A model generated the notes under the pieces. The model made no database searches. It was not told the DNA's origin and saw nothing but the letters and a program-made list of their open reading frames with translations. From Rhodospirillales bacterium (lineage in GTDB: Bacteria; Pseudomonadota; Alphaproteobacteria; SMXQ01), in NCBI GenBank assembly GCA_018666775.1, contig JABIXC010000017.1:124001-188000 (forward strand): 64,000 bases of DNA, in the 5' to 3' direction. A program made the translations under genes and the position numbers. Positions 1 through 9,629 of the stretch are shown here, piece after piece. Position 1 is the first letter of the stretch, and the number at the start of each line of letters is the position of its first letter.

Positions 1-1
1 G

Positions 2-1246
2 GCTTTCGCGCCCTTTGAACGATTGCTGGCCCTTCGATACCTTCGGGCCCGACGCCGAGAGGGATTTATTTCCGTGATCGTTGGGTTTTCCCTTGCCGGT
101 ATTTCGCTGGGCGTTGCGACCTTGATTATCGTCATGGCGGTCATGAACGGGTTTCGTCAGGAATTGCTAACCAGAATTCTGGGCGTTGGCGGGCATTTGA
201 CCGTCCATGCGTCATCGTCACTTCAAGGGGGCGATGATGCGGTGGTGGCCAGAATTAAAAAAATCCAGGGCGTCAAGGCAGCGGTGCCATTGTTATCGGG
301 CCAAGCCATGGCAACGCACCGCCGGCGCGCAGCCGGTGTGGTTGTTCAGGGCATGCGTCCCTCTGATCTTGCATTACGGCCCATCATTGCGGGCAACCTG
401 AAGGCCGGTAAAATGTCTGATTTCAAAGGCCGCGATACGGTCTTGGTGGGGTCCAGATTTGCATCACGATTTGGGTTGTTGGTCGGTGATAAAATCACCT
501 TGGTTGCGCCCAGTGGCAACGTCACCGCATTTGGCACCATGCCACGGATGAAAGCATATCGTGTGGTCGGCATGTTTGAAGTGGGCATGTATGAATATGA
601 TTCCAATTTTGTCTATATGCCGTTGGCGGCTGCACAAATATTTTTCAGACGTGTCGGCCGGGCATCAAACATCGAAGTGATGGTTGATAATCCAGATCAG
701 GTTGGCGCGTTTCGGGCAAAGATCAAAAATGCCCTTGGTCCCAATATCCGCATCAGGGATTGGCAACAGAGCAATGCCAGTTTCTTCACTGCCATTCAGG
801 TTGAACGCAATGTCATGTTTTTGATCCTGACCCTGATCATTCTGGTGGCGGCCTTTAATGTGATTTCCGGGATGATTATGTTGGTCAAGGACAAGGGCCG
901 CGACATCGCAATCTTGCGCACCATGGGTGCCAGCCGGGGGGCGATTATGCGGGTCTTCTTTATGACCGGCGCATCGGTGGGCGTGGTTGGCACCGCCATC
1001 GGCTTTGGTCTTGGCCTTGCCTTTGCAAAGAACATCGAAACCATCCGGGGCTGGATCGAAGGGCTTAGCGGCACAGAATTATTTTCGGCAGAAATATACT
1101 TTCTATCGCGTCTGCCCGCCAAAATAGATTCGTCCGAAGTAATCGCCGTGGTCTTGATGTCCTTGGCGCTGTCCTTCCTTGCCACGTTGTATCCGGCATG
1201 GCGGGCGGCAAAGCTCGATCCGGTGGAGGCATTACGATATGAGTGA
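2..1246 (+). CDS. lolE: Lipoprotein-releasing ABC transporter permease LolC/LolE (5' partial)
   Basis: Inner-membrane permease that, with the ATPase LolD, releases outer-membrane lipoproteins to the periplasmic carrier LolA. The reading frame is open from base 2, and the upstream residues AFAPFERLLALRYLRARR match the conserved family N-terminus. The TTG at 23 is therefore unlikely to be the start, and the true start lies before the window. The layout is MacB/FtsX-like: one membrane segment at about residues 25-50, a large periplasmic domain, then three C-terminal membrane segments, ending in the usual PAWRAAKLDPVEALRYE-type tail. The end overlaps lolD by 8 bases, so the two are translationally coupled. 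Alphaproteobacteria often have a single permease, so the LolC versus LolE choice is nominal. Confidence 0.93.
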   Translation, partial: AFAPFERLLALRYLRARRREGFISVIVGFSLAGISLGVATLIIVMAVMNGFRQELLTRILGVGGHLTVHASSSLQGGDDAVVARIKKIQGVKAAVPLLSGQAMATHRRRAAGVVVQGMRPSDLALRPIIAGNLKAGKMSDFKGRDTVLVGSRFASRFGLLVGDKITLVAPSGNVTAFGTMPRMKAYRVVGMFEVGMYEYDSNFVYMPLAAAQIFFRRVGRASNIEVMVDNPDQVGAFRAKIKNALGPNIRIRDWQQSNASFFTAIQVERNVMFLILTLIILVAAFNVISGMIMLVKDKGRDIAILRTMGASRGAIMRVFFMTGASVGVVGTAIGFGLGLAFAKNIETIRGWIEGLSGTELFSAEIYFLSRLPAKIDSSEVIAVVLMSLALSFLATLYPAWRAAKLDPVEALRYE

Positions 1247-1919
1247 TGCAGCCCTGAAGCTTTCTGGCATCAAGCGTGGATTCCGTGAAGGGGATGCGCG
1301 TTTGGAAGTGTTGACCGGTGTTGATCTGGAAATTCAACCCGGCGAAATTATCGCGCTGACGGGGGTGTCAGGTTCCGGAAAATCAACCTTGCTGCACATT
1401 GCCGGTCTTTTGGAAAAAGCCGATTCCGGTGAGATCAGCTTGGCAGGTGTTGATGTCACAACACTTTCCGAGGCCGCGCGCACACAGTTGCGGGCGCGCC
1501 ACCTTGGGTTTGTTTATCAATTTCACCATTTGTTGCCGGAATTTTCCGCAGAAGAAAACATCATGTTGCCGGGCATGATTGCGGGGAAAGCCCGTGCAGA
1601 TGCTTTGGCCCGTGCGCGTGAATTGCTGGGCCTCGTTGGTCTTGAAGCGCGCGCACTGCACCGGCCCTCGGAACTTTCAGGCGGCGAACAACAGCGCGTG
1701 GCTATTGCCCGGGCACTGACCAATGCGCCTTCGTTGCTTTTGGCCGATGAACCGACCGGAAACCTTGATCCGGGCACGGCCCAACAAGTCTTTGATCTGT
1801 TGTTAACGGTGGTGAAGGGAACCGGGCGTGCAGCTTTGATTGCCACCCATAATACAGAGCTGGCCGCACGCATGGACCGCACCATTGCCATTGAAGACGG
1901 CAAACTGATCGAAACCTGA
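1239..1919 (+). CDS. lolD: Lipoprotein-releasing ABC transporter ATP-binding protein LolD
   Basis: Cytoplasmic ATPase that powers lipoprotein release with LolC/E. The protein has 226 residues, normal for the family. It shows Walker A GVSGSGKST, signature LSGGEQQRVAIARAL, Walker B LLLADEPTGNLD and an H-loop at IATHNTE. The start is ATG 1239, inside the end of lolE. A longer in-frame opening from 1179 would run through the permease gene and has no family support. It forms an operon with the preceding permease and is followed by a 141-base spacer before dnaE. Confidence 0.96.
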   Translation: MSDAALKLSGIKRGFREGDARLEVLTGVDLEIQPGEIIALTGVSGSGKSTLLHIAGLLEKADSGEISLAGVDVTTLSEAARTQLRARHLGFVYQFHHLLPEFSAEENIMLPGMIAGKARADALARARELLGLVGLEARALHRPSELSGGEQQRVAIARALTNAPSLLLADEPTGNLDPGTAQQVFDLLLTVVKGTGRAALIATHNTELAARMDRTIAIEDGKLIET

Positions 1920-1938
1920 TCAGCCCCGGATTGTTTGC

Positions 1939-1979
1939 TTATCCACAAGATTATGTGTCTTATCCCCAATTTATCCCCA
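1939..1979 (+). promoter_or_regulatory. DnaA-box-like cluster upstream of dnaE
   Basis: A perfect TTATCCACA (1939-1947) is followed by two TTATCCCCA sequences (1960-1968, 1971-1979), each one mismatch from the DnaA-box consensus TTATNCACA, all on the same strand. A 12-base palindrome TGGATTAATCCA follows at 2007-2018, 42 bases before the dnaE start. DnaA binding and control of dnaE are inferences. Confidence 0.45.
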
Positions 1980-2060
1980 GATTTGGTTGCCAGTGGGGGT
2001 GGGATGTGGATTAATCCATGCTTGGCACCCGGTTAAGGCTGTTTGGAAGCATCACACATC

Positions 2061-5000
2061 ATGGCACATGCGGATTTTGTTCATCTTCGGGTTCATTCCG
2101 CCTATTCCCTGTTGGAAGGCGCTGTCCGGATTCCTGAATTGTCTGCGTATTGCACAACCCATGCAATGCCTGCGGTGGCCATCACCGATACCCGAAACCT
2201 GTTTGGGGCCCTCGAATTTTCATCTGCCATGATCAAGGCAGGGGTGCAGCCCATTGTTGGCTGTGAATTCTGCGTTTCCAGGGATGAACCTGAAACCGGC
2301 CCAGTTGCTGGAAACGTGGGAGGTGGGCTTCAGCCAGAGCCCGACAAACTGGTGCTTTTGGTTCAAAATGAAACCGGTTACGGGAATCTTTTGAATATTG
2401 TCAGCCGTTCTCATCTGGAAACAGAAGCAGGCCTTACCCCGCAGCTGCCCCTTTCGGCTTTGGTTGGTAAAACCGATGGGTTGATCGCCTTAACCGCAGG
2501 CCCCGAAGGTGCGGTTGGCCGGGCCTTGTTGGAAAACAGGCCGCCTGAGGCCGAGGCTGCCCTGAAACAATTGATGGGTCTGTTTCCAGACCGGCTTTAT
2601 ATCGAAATCATGCGCCATGCCATGGGGGATGAAGAAAAGATCGAAACAGTAATGATCGATCTTGCGTACCGGTTTGATCTGCCCCTTGTTGCCACCAATG
2701 AAGCCTTCTTCATTGAGGAAGAGATGTATGAAGCCCACGATGCCCTTCTTGCCATTGCCGAAGGGGCGCAGGTTGCAGATGATAACCGACGGCGTCTGAC
2801 GCCAAACCACCGGCTGCGCACGCCTGCGGAAATGAAGACGCTGTTCAGTGATCTTCCCGAAGCCATCGAGAACACCTTGGTGATCGCCAAGCGGTGTGCC
2901 TATGCATCGCCTGAGCGCGATCCTATTTTGCCACCGTTCCCCATGGAAAGTGGAAAGTCAGAAAAAGAAGAACTTCGCGCTCAGGCCAGTGCGGGATTGA
3001 AGGTTCGTCTTGAACCAATGCTGGTCGAAGCCGCCGACGATGAAGCGCGCAAGCTTTTGGTTCGCCCTTACGAAGAACGCCTTGATTATGAACTGGGCGT
3101 TATCGAAGAAATGGGGTTCCCGGGGTACTTCCTGATTGTTTCAGACTTTATCCGTTGGGCCAAAGACCAGGGAATTCCAGTGGGGCCGGGGCGTGGTTCG
3201 GGGGCTGGTTCTGTGGTGGCATGGTCGCTTTCGATTACCGATCTTGATCCTCTGCAGTTTGGATTGCTGTTTGAACGGTTTTTGAATCCCGAACGTATTT
3301 CCATGCCTGATTTCGACATCGATTTTTGTCAGGACCGCCGCGATGAAGTTATTCGTTATGTGCAGGATAAATACGGTTCCGATCATGTGGCCCAGATCAT
3401 CACTTTCGGAAAGCTTCAATCGCGCATTGTGTTGCGTGATGTGGGGCGGGTTTTAGGCATGGCCTATGGGCAGGTCGATCGCATTTGTAAACTGGTCCCC
3501 AATAATCCGGCCAGCCCGGTAACGCTGGCTGAGGCCATCAAGGGGGAACCTTTGTTACAGCAGATGCGCGCCGAAGATGAAACGGTGGCACGTCTAATGG
3601 ATATCGCCCTTCATCTGGAAGGCCTTTACCGGCATGCATCAACCCATGCGGCGGGCGTGGTTATTGCCGCGCGCCCGTTAAGTGAACTGGCACCGCTTTA
3701 TCGTGATCCCCGTTCTGACATGCCGGTAACACAGTTTTCCATGAAATACGCCGAAGCCGCAGGCTTGGTGAAGTTCGATTTTCTGGGCCTTAAAACCCTG
3801 ACCGTTTTGTCCCGGGCCCAGGCTTTGGTCAAAGAGGTGGAAGGCGTGGACATCGATATTGCCACCCTGCCACTCGATGATGCGGGCAGTTATGAAATGA
3901 TGGCAAGCGGGGACACAACGGGTGTGTTCCAGCTTGAAAGTTCTGGCATGCGCGATGTTCTGCGCAACCTGCAGCCTGATTGCTTTGAAGACATCATCGC
4001 CTTGGTGGCCTTGTATCGACCGGGACCGATGGACAATATCCCGACCTATATTGCGTGTAAGCATGGCCGTGAAAAACCAGACTACCTGCATCCGTGCCTT
4101 GAAGGCATTTTGAAAGAAACCTTCGGCATCATGATTTATCAGGAACAGGTCATGCAGGTTGCCCAGGAACTGTCGGGCTATTCCTTGGGCGGTGCAGACA
4201 TTTTGCGCCGTGCCATGGGTAAGAAAATTAAATCAGAAATGGATGAACAGCGCCGCCATTTTGTCGATGGTGCGGTTGCCAAGGCTGTCAATAAAAAGAC
4301 GGCCGAACATATTTTCGAACAGGTCGATAAGTTTGCTGGTTATGGTTTTAACAAATCCCACGCGGCGGCCTATGCCCTGATTGCCTATCAGACAGCATGG
4401 TTCAAGGCCAATTATCCGGTAGAATTTTTTGCAGCCTCCATGACCTTGGATATGGGCAATACGGACAAGCTGAACATCTTCCGTTCAGAACTTGACCGTT
4501 TGGGAATCAGTTTATTGCCCCCTGATGTTAATGGGTCTGGTGATGTGTTTACGGTTGATGCGGTCGATGGCAAAAAGGTCATCCGTTACGCGCTGGCAGC
4601 GGTCAAAGGCGTGGGCCAACAAGCGATGAGCCTTTTGGTTTCAGAGCGCAAAGAAAATGGTCCGTTTAAAGACCTGCTCGATTTTTCAGGCCGGTGTGAT
4701 TTGAAAGTGGTGAACAAACGCCAATTGGAAAACCTGGCCAAGGCCGGGGCATTTGATCAACTCAATGCCAACCGGGCACAGGTCAAGGCCAATGTTGAGG
4801 TCATGACCCAGCGGGCCCATGCATTGGCCAATGAACGGGCAAGCGGGCAGGGCAGTCTGTTCGGTGGTAAAGGGGCTGGAACGGATACGGAAATTACGTT
4901 TGTTGAGACACCCGCCTGGCCTGAAATGGATCGTCTTCAGAATGAATTTGAAGCCATCGGCTTTTATCTGTCTGCGCATCCTTTGGATTCCTATGGGCCC

Positions 5001-5549
5001 AGGCTGGAACGACTCCATGTGGTGTCCGCCGCGCAATTGCCAGATAAGGTATCACCCGGTAAAGATGCCCGCATCAAAATGGCGGGGACGGTTATTTCTA
5101 AAAAGGAACGCACCTCTGCCCGGGGCAACCGGTTTGCCTTTATTCAGATGTCTGATCCATCGGATATGTTTGAAATTACGGTGTTTTCAGAAGTTCTTTC
5201 CCATGCCCGTGACCTTCTTGAAGGCGGTGGAAATATCCTGATTTCTGCTGAAGCAAAGCGTGAAGGGGATGGCATTCGCCTGCTGGCAATGGGAATTGAA
5301 TCTCTGGATGTGGCCGTGGCCAACAGCGCGCCGGGATTGCGGGTTGCTATTTCTGATGTGGGGGCCTTGGAACCGGTTAAGAAAATGATCGCAGATGCGC
5401 CGCCCGGAAAGGGCGAAGTTAGCCTGATTTTGGGGCTTTCCCCGGGCCATGAGGTCGAAATTGAGGTTAAAGGCCGTTATGCCATCCCACCCACTGCCAT
5501 CCATGATTTGAAGGCTGTGGCGGGAATTACCGAAATTCGTGAAATTTAA
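2061..5549 (+). CDS. dnaE: DNA polymerase III alpha subunit
   Basis: Catalytic subunit of the replicative polymerase, 1162 residues, a usual DnaE1 length. From the N-terminus it has a PHP domain (HLRVHSAYSLLEG), the palm with PDFDIDFCQDRRDE and FDFLGLKTLT carrying the catalytic aspartates, a helix-hairpin-helix region, and an OB fold near residues 1000-1080. The PHP loop reads ITDTRNLFG, where metal-binding PHP domains have TDH, so PHP nuclease activity is doubtful and proofreading presumably comes from a separate DnaQ. ATG 2061 was chosen over TTG 2043 because GGAAG lies 11 bases upstream and the family begins at this point. Confidence 0.97.
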   Translation: MAHADFVHLRVHSAYSLLEGAVRIPELSAYCTTHAMPAVAITDTRNLFGALEFSSAMIKAGVQPIVGCEFCVSRDEPETGPVAGNVGGGLQPEPDKLVLLVQNETGYGNLLNIVSRSHLETEAGLTPQLPLSALVGKTDGLIALTAGPEGAVGRALLENRPPEAEAALKQLMGLFPDRLYIEIMRHAMGDEEKIETVMIDLAYRFDLPLVATNEAFFIEEEMYEAHDALLAIAEGAQVADDNRRRLTPNHRLRTPAEMKTLFSDLPEAIENTLVIAKRCAYASPERDPILPPFPMESGKSEKEELRAQASAGLKVRLEPMLVEAADDEARKLLVRPYEERLDYELGVIEEMGFPGYFLIVSDFIRWAKDQGIPVGPGRGSGAGSVVAWSLSITDLDPLQFGLLFERFLNPERISMPDFDIDFCQDRRDEVIRYVQDKYGSDHVAQIITFGKLQSRIVLRDVGRVLGMAYGQVDRICKLVPNNPASPVTLAEAIKGEPLLQQMRAEDETVARLMDIALHLEGLYRHASTHAAGVVIAARPLSELAPLYRDPRSDMPVTQFSMKYAEAAGLVKFDFLGLKTLTVLSRAQALVKEVEGVDIDIATLPLDDAGSYEMMASGDTTGVFQLESSGMRDVLRNLQPDCFEDIIALVALYRPGPMDNIPTYIACKHGREKPDYLHPCLEGILKETFGIMIYQEQVMQVAQELSGYSLGGADILRRAMGKKIKSEMDEQRRHFVDGAVAKAVNKKTAEHIFEQVDKFAGYGFNKSHAAAYALIAYQTAWFKANYPVEFFAASMTLDMGNTDKLNIFRSELDRLGISLLPPDVNGSGDVFTVDAVDGKKVIRYALAAVKGVGQQAMSLLVSERKENGPFKDLLDFSGRCDLKVVNKRQLENLAKAGAFDQLNANRAQVKANVEVMTQRAHALANERASGQGSLFGGKGAGTDTEITFVETPAWPEMDRLQNEFEAIGFYLSAHPLDSYGPRLERLHVVSAAQLPDKVSPGKDARIKMAGTVISKKERTSARGNRFAFIQMSDPSDMFEITVFSEVLSHARDLLEGGGNILISAEAKREGDGIRLLAMGIESLDVAVANSAPGLRVAISDVGALEPVKKMIADAPPGKGEVSLILGLSPGHEVEIEVKGRYAIPPTAIHDLKAVAGITEIREI

Positions 5550-5581
5550 TCCAGATTTCCCAGTTTTCTCCTTTAATTCCC

Positions 5582-5610
5582 TTGCAAAACGGTCCTTTGG
5601 GCGGTATCTA
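5582..5610 (+). promoter_or_regulatory. Sigma-70-type promoter candidate for rpsB-tsf
   Basis: TTGCAA (5582-5587) and TATCTA (5605-5610) are separated by 17 bases. Transcription would begin near 5617 and leave a leader of about 105 bases before rpsB. This is a sequence match only. Confidence 0.5.
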
Positions 5611-5652
5611 GACGCCGTTCAAATTCACACGTGGGGTTTGGTTGGTTCCGGT

Positions 5653-5693
5653 CGAGCCACCCGTCCGGTGCCCAGATTTTCTGGGCTCGCACC
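5653..5693 (+). promoter_or_regulatory. Structured rpsB mRNA leader
   Basis: Two overlapping stems can form. CGAGCC (5653-5658) pairs with GGCTCG (5684-5689). Alternatively CCCAGA (5671-5676) pairs with TCTGGG (5680-5685) over a 3-base loop and is extended by GGTG (5667-5670) with CACC (5690-5693). They share bases 5684-5685, so the two are mutually exclusive. Ribosomal protein S2 represses its own operon through the leader in gammaproteobacteria. A similar role here is inferred. Confidence 0.4.
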
Positions 5694-5720
5694 CTGCGGA
5701 GGCTTAACCGGAGAAATAAC

Positions 5721-6572
5721 ATGGCACTACCTACCTTTACGATGCGCCAGCTTTTAGAAGCAGGCGTTCATTTCGGTCATCGCACCGGCCGTTGGAACCC
5801 CAAGATGGGTACCTATATTTTTGGTGAACGCAATGGCGTTCACATTATTGATCTTCAGCAAACCGTCCCCATGCTATACGCCGCCATGCAGGCTGTGCGT
5901 GATATTGTTTCCAATGGCGGACGCGTTCTTTTTGTTGGCACAAAGCGCCAAGCGACCCTGAAGGTTGCCGAAGCAGCAGAGCGTTGTGGTCAGTATTACA
6001 TCAACCATCGTTGGTTGGGTGGCACCATGACCAACTGGGGCACAGTAACCGGTTCGGTCAAGCGCCTGAAGGTGCTGGAAGCACAGCTTGCGGATGAATC
6101 TGCAACGGGTTTGACCAAGAAAGAACTTTTGCAGCTGACCCGTGAACAGCAAAAACTGGATCGGGCACTTGGCGGCATCAAAGATATGGGTGCATTGCCC
6201 AATATCTTGTTCGTTATTGATACCAACAAGGAAGAAATCGCCATTGCCGAAGCCCGCAAGCTTGGCATTCCCATTGCGGCCATCGTTGACAGTAATTCCA
6301 ATCCTGATGGGATTGATTATCCGATTCCTGGCAATGACGATGCGATCCGCGTGATCAGCCTTTATTGCGATCTGATTTCTGGTGCTGTTCTTGACGGCAT
6401 TCAGGAAGAAATGACCGCCAGCGGCGTTGATGTCGGTGCGGCTGATGAAGCCCCGGTTGAAGCGCTGGCTGATGTTGCCGCAGCGGTAGAAGCCGCAGCG
6501 CCAGCAGAAGCTGCTGTTGCAGCACCGGCTGAAGCTGCTGCTGCACCTGCACCTGAAGGCGACAAGGCTTAA
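5721..6572 (+). CDS. rpsB: 30S ribosomal protein S2
   Basis: Small-subunit ribosomal protein, 283 residues. The start is [20 protein letters not shown], the conserved S2 N-terminus, at ATG 5721 behind CCGGAG. An upstream in-frame opening from 5631 runs through the structured leader and is not used. The body has typical S2 blocks such as [11 protein letters not shown] and [10 protein letters not shown]. The last 35 or so residues are an Ala/Glu/Pro-rich low-complexity tail, longer than in E. coli S2 but seen in many alphaproteobacteria. It heads the rpsB-tsf-pyrH-frr run. Confidence 0.97.
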   Translation: MALPTFTMRQLLEAGVHFGHRTGRWNPKMGTYIFGERNGVHIIDLQQTVPMLYAAMQAVRDIVSNGGRVLFVGTKRQATLKVAEAAERCGQYYINHRWLGGTMTNWGTVTGSVKRLKVLEAQLADESATGLTKKELLQLTREQQKLDRALGGIKDMGALPNILFVIDTNKEEIAIAEARKLGIPIAAIVDSNSNPDGIDYPIPGNDDAIRVISLYCDLISGAVLDGIQEEMTASGVDVGAADEAPVEALADVAAAVEAAAPAEAAVAAPAEAAAAPAPEGDKA

Positions 6573-6629
6573 TCTGTACGCAAACAAGCGTGCCGGTTTT
6601 CAACGGATTAAAATGTAAGGACTGAACAA

Positions 6630-7556
6630 ATGGCTGAAATTACAGCGGCACTTGTTAAAGAACTGCGCGAAAAAAGTGGCGCAGGGATGATGGATTGCAA
6701 AAAGGCACTGACAGAATCCGACGGGAATATTGAGGCCAGTGTCGACTGGCTGCGCAAAAAAGGTCTCGCTGCGGCTTCAAAGAAGGCGGGCCGGGTTGCA
6801 GCCGAAGGTCTTGTTGCAGCCGTTGCTGATGGCAATTCAGGCGTGGTGGTGGAGGTTAATTCCGAAACTGATTTCGTGGCGCGCAATGAAGAATTTCAAA
6901 CCTTTGTGAACAACGTGGCGGCTGCAGCCGTTGCCTGTGACGGTGATTTTGATGCGCTTTCTAAGGCTGATTATCAAGGCAGTGGAAAATCTGTTGCTGA
7001 TATGGTTACCGATATGGTGTCGACCATCGGTGAAAATATGCATCTTCGTCGGAGTGCCGGTTTAAAGGTCAGTGATGGTGTCATCAGCCAGTATGTTCAT
7101 GGGGCCGTTGCCCCGGGGCTTGGCAAAATCGCCGTTATTGTTGCGCTGGAATCCAGTGGCGACAAAGCCAAACTGGAAACGCTGGGAAAGCAGCTGGCCA
7201 TGCATGTGGCGGCAGCCAATCCTCAGTCTATTTCGGTTGATGATCTTGATGCCGACCTTGTGGAACGTGAACGCGCCATTCTTTCCGATCAGGCAAAAGC
7301 ATCAGGAAAACCCGATGAAATTATTGCCAAGATGGTAGAGGGCCGCTTGCGCAAATACTATGAAGAGGTTGTTCTTGGCGAACAGGTTTTTGTGGTTGAT
7401 GGCGAAACCCGGGTCAGCAAGGTTCTGGAAGAAGCCGCCAAGGATATTGGCGTACCGGTTAAAGTTGCTGGGTTCGTGCGTTATGCGCTTGGCGAAGGCA
7501 TCGAGCGGGATGAAACGGATTTTGCTGCTGAGGTTGCTGCCCAGCTAGGTGGCTGA
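6630..7556 (+). CDS. tsf: Translation elongation factor Ts
   Basis: Guanine nucleotide exchange factor that recycles EF-Tu-GDP, 308 residues. The N-terminal UBA-like domain has [19 protein letters not shown], followed by the conserved [13 protein letters not shown] block that contacts EF-Tu, then two core subdomains. ATG 6630 has AAGGA upstream at good spacing. It lies 57 bases after rpsB, in the near-universal rpsB-tsf pair. Confidence 0.97.
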   Translation: MAEITAALVKELREKSGAGMMDCKKALTESDGNIEASVDWLRKKGLAAASKKAGRVAAEGLVAAVADGNSGVVVEVNSETDFVARNEEFQTFVNNVAAAAVACDGDFDALSKADYQGSGKSVADMVTDMVSTIGENMHLRRSAGLKVSDGVISQYVHGAVAPGLGKIAVIVALESSGDKAKLETLGKQLAMHVAAANPQSISVDDLDADLVERERAILSDQAKASGKPDEIIAKMVEGRLRKYYEEVVLGEQVFVVDGETRVSKVLEEAAKDIGVPVKVAGFVRYALGEGIERDETDFAAEVAAQLGG

Positions 7557-7586
7557 ACAGGGGCCGAGGTGATAGGGGGGGAACCC

Positions 7587-8327
7587 ATGCCTGAGGATCC
7601 AGCATTTAAGCGTATTCTTTTAAAGCTATCAGGCGAAGCCCTGATGGGGGAACAGGAATTCGGTCTTGAAGCCAATACGCTCAATCGTATTGCCAAAGAA
7701 ATTTCGACTGTTCATGCGCGCGGCATCGAAATCGGACTGGTTGTTGGTGGGGGCAATATCTTTCGTGGCCTTGCCGGTGCCAGCCAAGGGATAGAGCGGG
7801 GCAGTGCCGATTTTATGGGCATGTTGGCGACCGTGATCAATGCCATTGCCCTTCAAAACATGCTTGAGAATGAAAATATTCCAACCCGGGTCTTATCGGC
7901 CATTCCCATGCGGAATGTGTGCGAGCCTTATATACGAAGGCGCGCCATCCGGCATTTGGAAAAGGGCCGGGTCGTAATTTGTGCCGCTGGCAGTGGCAAC
8001 CCTTATTTCACCACCGATACAGCCGCAGCGCTGCGTGCCGCAGAGCTTGATTGTGATGCACTGTTGAAAGCGACTCAGGTGGATGGCGTTTATTCAGCCG
8101 ATCCCAAAACAGACCCTAATGCACAACGTTTTGAACGGCTCAGTTATCACGACGTGATCAGCCAGGACCTGAAGGTTATGGATACGTCAGCAATTGCACT
8201 GGCGCGGGAGAATAAAATTCCGATTTTGGTCTTTTCGTTACACAATCAGGGCGCTCTTGATGATGTGGTTCATGGTCGGGGTGAATTTACGGTGATTGAT
8301 GATCGTGACAGTGAACAGGGGGATTGA
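7587..8327 (+). CDS. pyrH: UMP kinase
   Basis: Phosphorylates UMP to UDP in pyrimidine synthesis. It is a bacterial amino-acid-kinase-fold enzyme of 246 residues. Visible blocks are [15 protein letters not shown] at the N-terminus (phosphate binding), [12 protein letters not shown], and a C-terminal [18 protein letters not shown] block. ATG 7587 sits just after a GGGGGGGA Shine-Dalgarno run. The in-frame GTG at 7569 lies before that run and is less likely. It is 30 bases after tsf and 3 bases before frr. Confidence 0.96.
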   Translation: MPEDPAFKRILLKLSGEALMGEQEFGLEANTLNRIAKEISTVHARGIEIGLVVGGGNIFRGLAGASQGIERGSADFMGMLATVINAIALQNMLENENIPTRVLSAIPMRNVCEPYIRRRAIRHLEKGRVVICAAGSGNPYFTTDTAAALRAAELDCDALLKATQVDGVYSADPKTDPNAQRFERLSYHDVISQDLKVMDTSAIALARENKIPILVFSLHNQGALDDVVHGRGEFTVIDDRDSEQGD

Positions 8328-8330
8328 ACA

Positions 8331-8879
8331 ATGGCTGAACCAGATATCGCAGGCATAAAGCGTCGGATGGAAGGCGCGGTTACCGTGCTGGGCGAAGAAT
8401 TCGGTGGATTGAGAACAGGACGGGCATCAACCAGTCTTCTCGATCGAATTGTTGTGTCTGCTTATGGCTCTGATATGCCGCTAGCACAGGTGGCGACGGT
8501 AAGTGTGCCCGAAGCTAGGCTCTTGCTCGTTAATGTCTGGGACAAGGCCAATGCGGCGCCCACGGAAAAGGCCATTCGGGAATCAGACCTTGGCCTTAAT
8601 CCATCGGCAGAAGGACAGGTTATCCGGGTGCCAATCCCTGATTTGAGTGCTGAACGGCGCGAAGAAATGGTCAAAGTGGCGCATCGGTTTACGGAACAAG
8701 CGCGGGTTTCTGTTCGTAACGTTCGCCGCGATGGTATGGATCATGTTAAAAAAGATGGTGATCTTTCCAAAGATGAACAACATGCCTGGTCCGCAGAAAT
8801 TCAGGAATTGACAGATGGTTTCATAAAAAAAATTGATGTGTTGCTTTCTGATAAGGAAAAAGAAATCAGGCAGATTTAA
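8331..8879 (+). CDS. frr: Ribosome recycling factor
   Basis: Splits post-termination ribosomes together with EF-G. The protein has 182 residues, close to the usual 185. It shows the family sequence [20 protein letters not shown] near the N-terminus and the C-terminal helix ending [12 protein letters not shown]. It starts at ATG 8331, three bases after pyrH stops, and is followed immediately by uppS. Confidence 0.97.
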   Translation: MAEPDIAGIKRRMEGAVTVLGEEFGGLRTGRASTSLLDRIVVSAYGSDMPLAQVATVSVPEARLLLVNVWDKANAAPTEKAIRESDLGLNPSAEGQVIRVPIPDLSAERREEMVKVAHRFTEQARVSVRNVRRDGMDHVKKDGDLSKDEQHAWSAEIQELTDGFIKKIDVLLSDKEKEIRQI

Positions 8880-8882
8880 GTC

Positions 8883-9629
8883 ATGTCAACGGATACCCAA
8901 GAGAGCCATGACAGTGGGGATGCCAAGTCCCCCCCGCGTCACGTTGCCATCATCATGGATGGGAATGGGCGTTGGGCCAAAGCGCGGAACCTGCCCAGGA
9001 CCATGGGGCATCGCCAAGGTGCAGAAGCCGTACGCCAAACTGTGAAGGGGGCGTTGGAACAAGGGATTGCTTACATTACCCTGTTCGGTTTTTCGTCTGA
9101 AAACTGGAGCCGGCCTGAAAACGAAATTTCTGATTTAATGAAACTTCTGGTTCGCTATTTGCGAAGTGAAGTTGCCGATCTGCATAAGAACAATGTCCGT
9201 TTCAGGGTGATCGGAGACCGCACGGCCTTTTCTGATGAAATCAGAAGCTTGATCGAGGATGGTGAAGCCTTAACGCAGGGTAATACCAAACTGCACCTGA
9301 CCATCGCCCTTAACTATGGGGGACGTTCTGACATCACCCAGGCAGTGCGGAATCTGGTTTCGGGGGCAATGGCCGGCACTGTAAAGCTGGATGAAATTAC
9401 CGAAGAATATTTTTCAGACTGTCTTTATACAAAAGATATTCCTGACCCCGACGTTTTGATCAGAACATCGGGAGAGCAGAGAATTTCAAATTTTTTATTG
9501 TGGCAATGTGCATATACAGAATTTGTTTTTCTGGAAACATTGTGGCCTGATTTTTCAAAGAATGATCTGGAACAGGCCGTCAATGAGTTTAACCGCCGTG
9601 ATCGACGGTTTGGAAATGCTGGTGCCTAA
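8883..9629 (+). CDS. uppS: Isoprenyl transferase (undecaprenyl diphosphate synthase)
   Basis: Cis-prenyltransferase that makes the C55 lipid carrier for peptidoglycan and O-antigen by adding isopentenyl units to farnesyl diphosphate. It has 248 residues. The catalytic block IIMDGNGRWAKARNLPR includes the essential Asp, followed by GHRQGAE, and the C-terminal RTSGEQRISNFLLWQ-type substrate-binding loop is present. The 3' end overlaps cdsA by 14 bases. Confidence 0.96.
   Translation: MSTDTQESHDSGDAKSPPRHVAIIMDGNGRWAKARNLPRTMGHRQGAEAVRQTVKGALEQGIAYITLFGFSSENWSRPENEISDLMKLLVRYLRSEVADLHKNNVRFRVIGDRTAFSDEIRSLIEDGEALTQGNTKLHLTIALNYGGRSDITQAVRNLVSGAMAGTVKLDEITEEYFSDCLYTKDIPDPDVLIRTSGEQRISNFLLWQCAYTEFVFLETLWPDFSKNDLEQAVNEFNRRDRRFGNAGA

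Noticed and set aside
1920-2060. Possible replication origin at the DnaA-box cluster
   Set aside because: The spacer is only 141 bases, lacks a clear AT-rich unwinding region, and is not beside the usual origin neighbours. A regulatory role is more likely.
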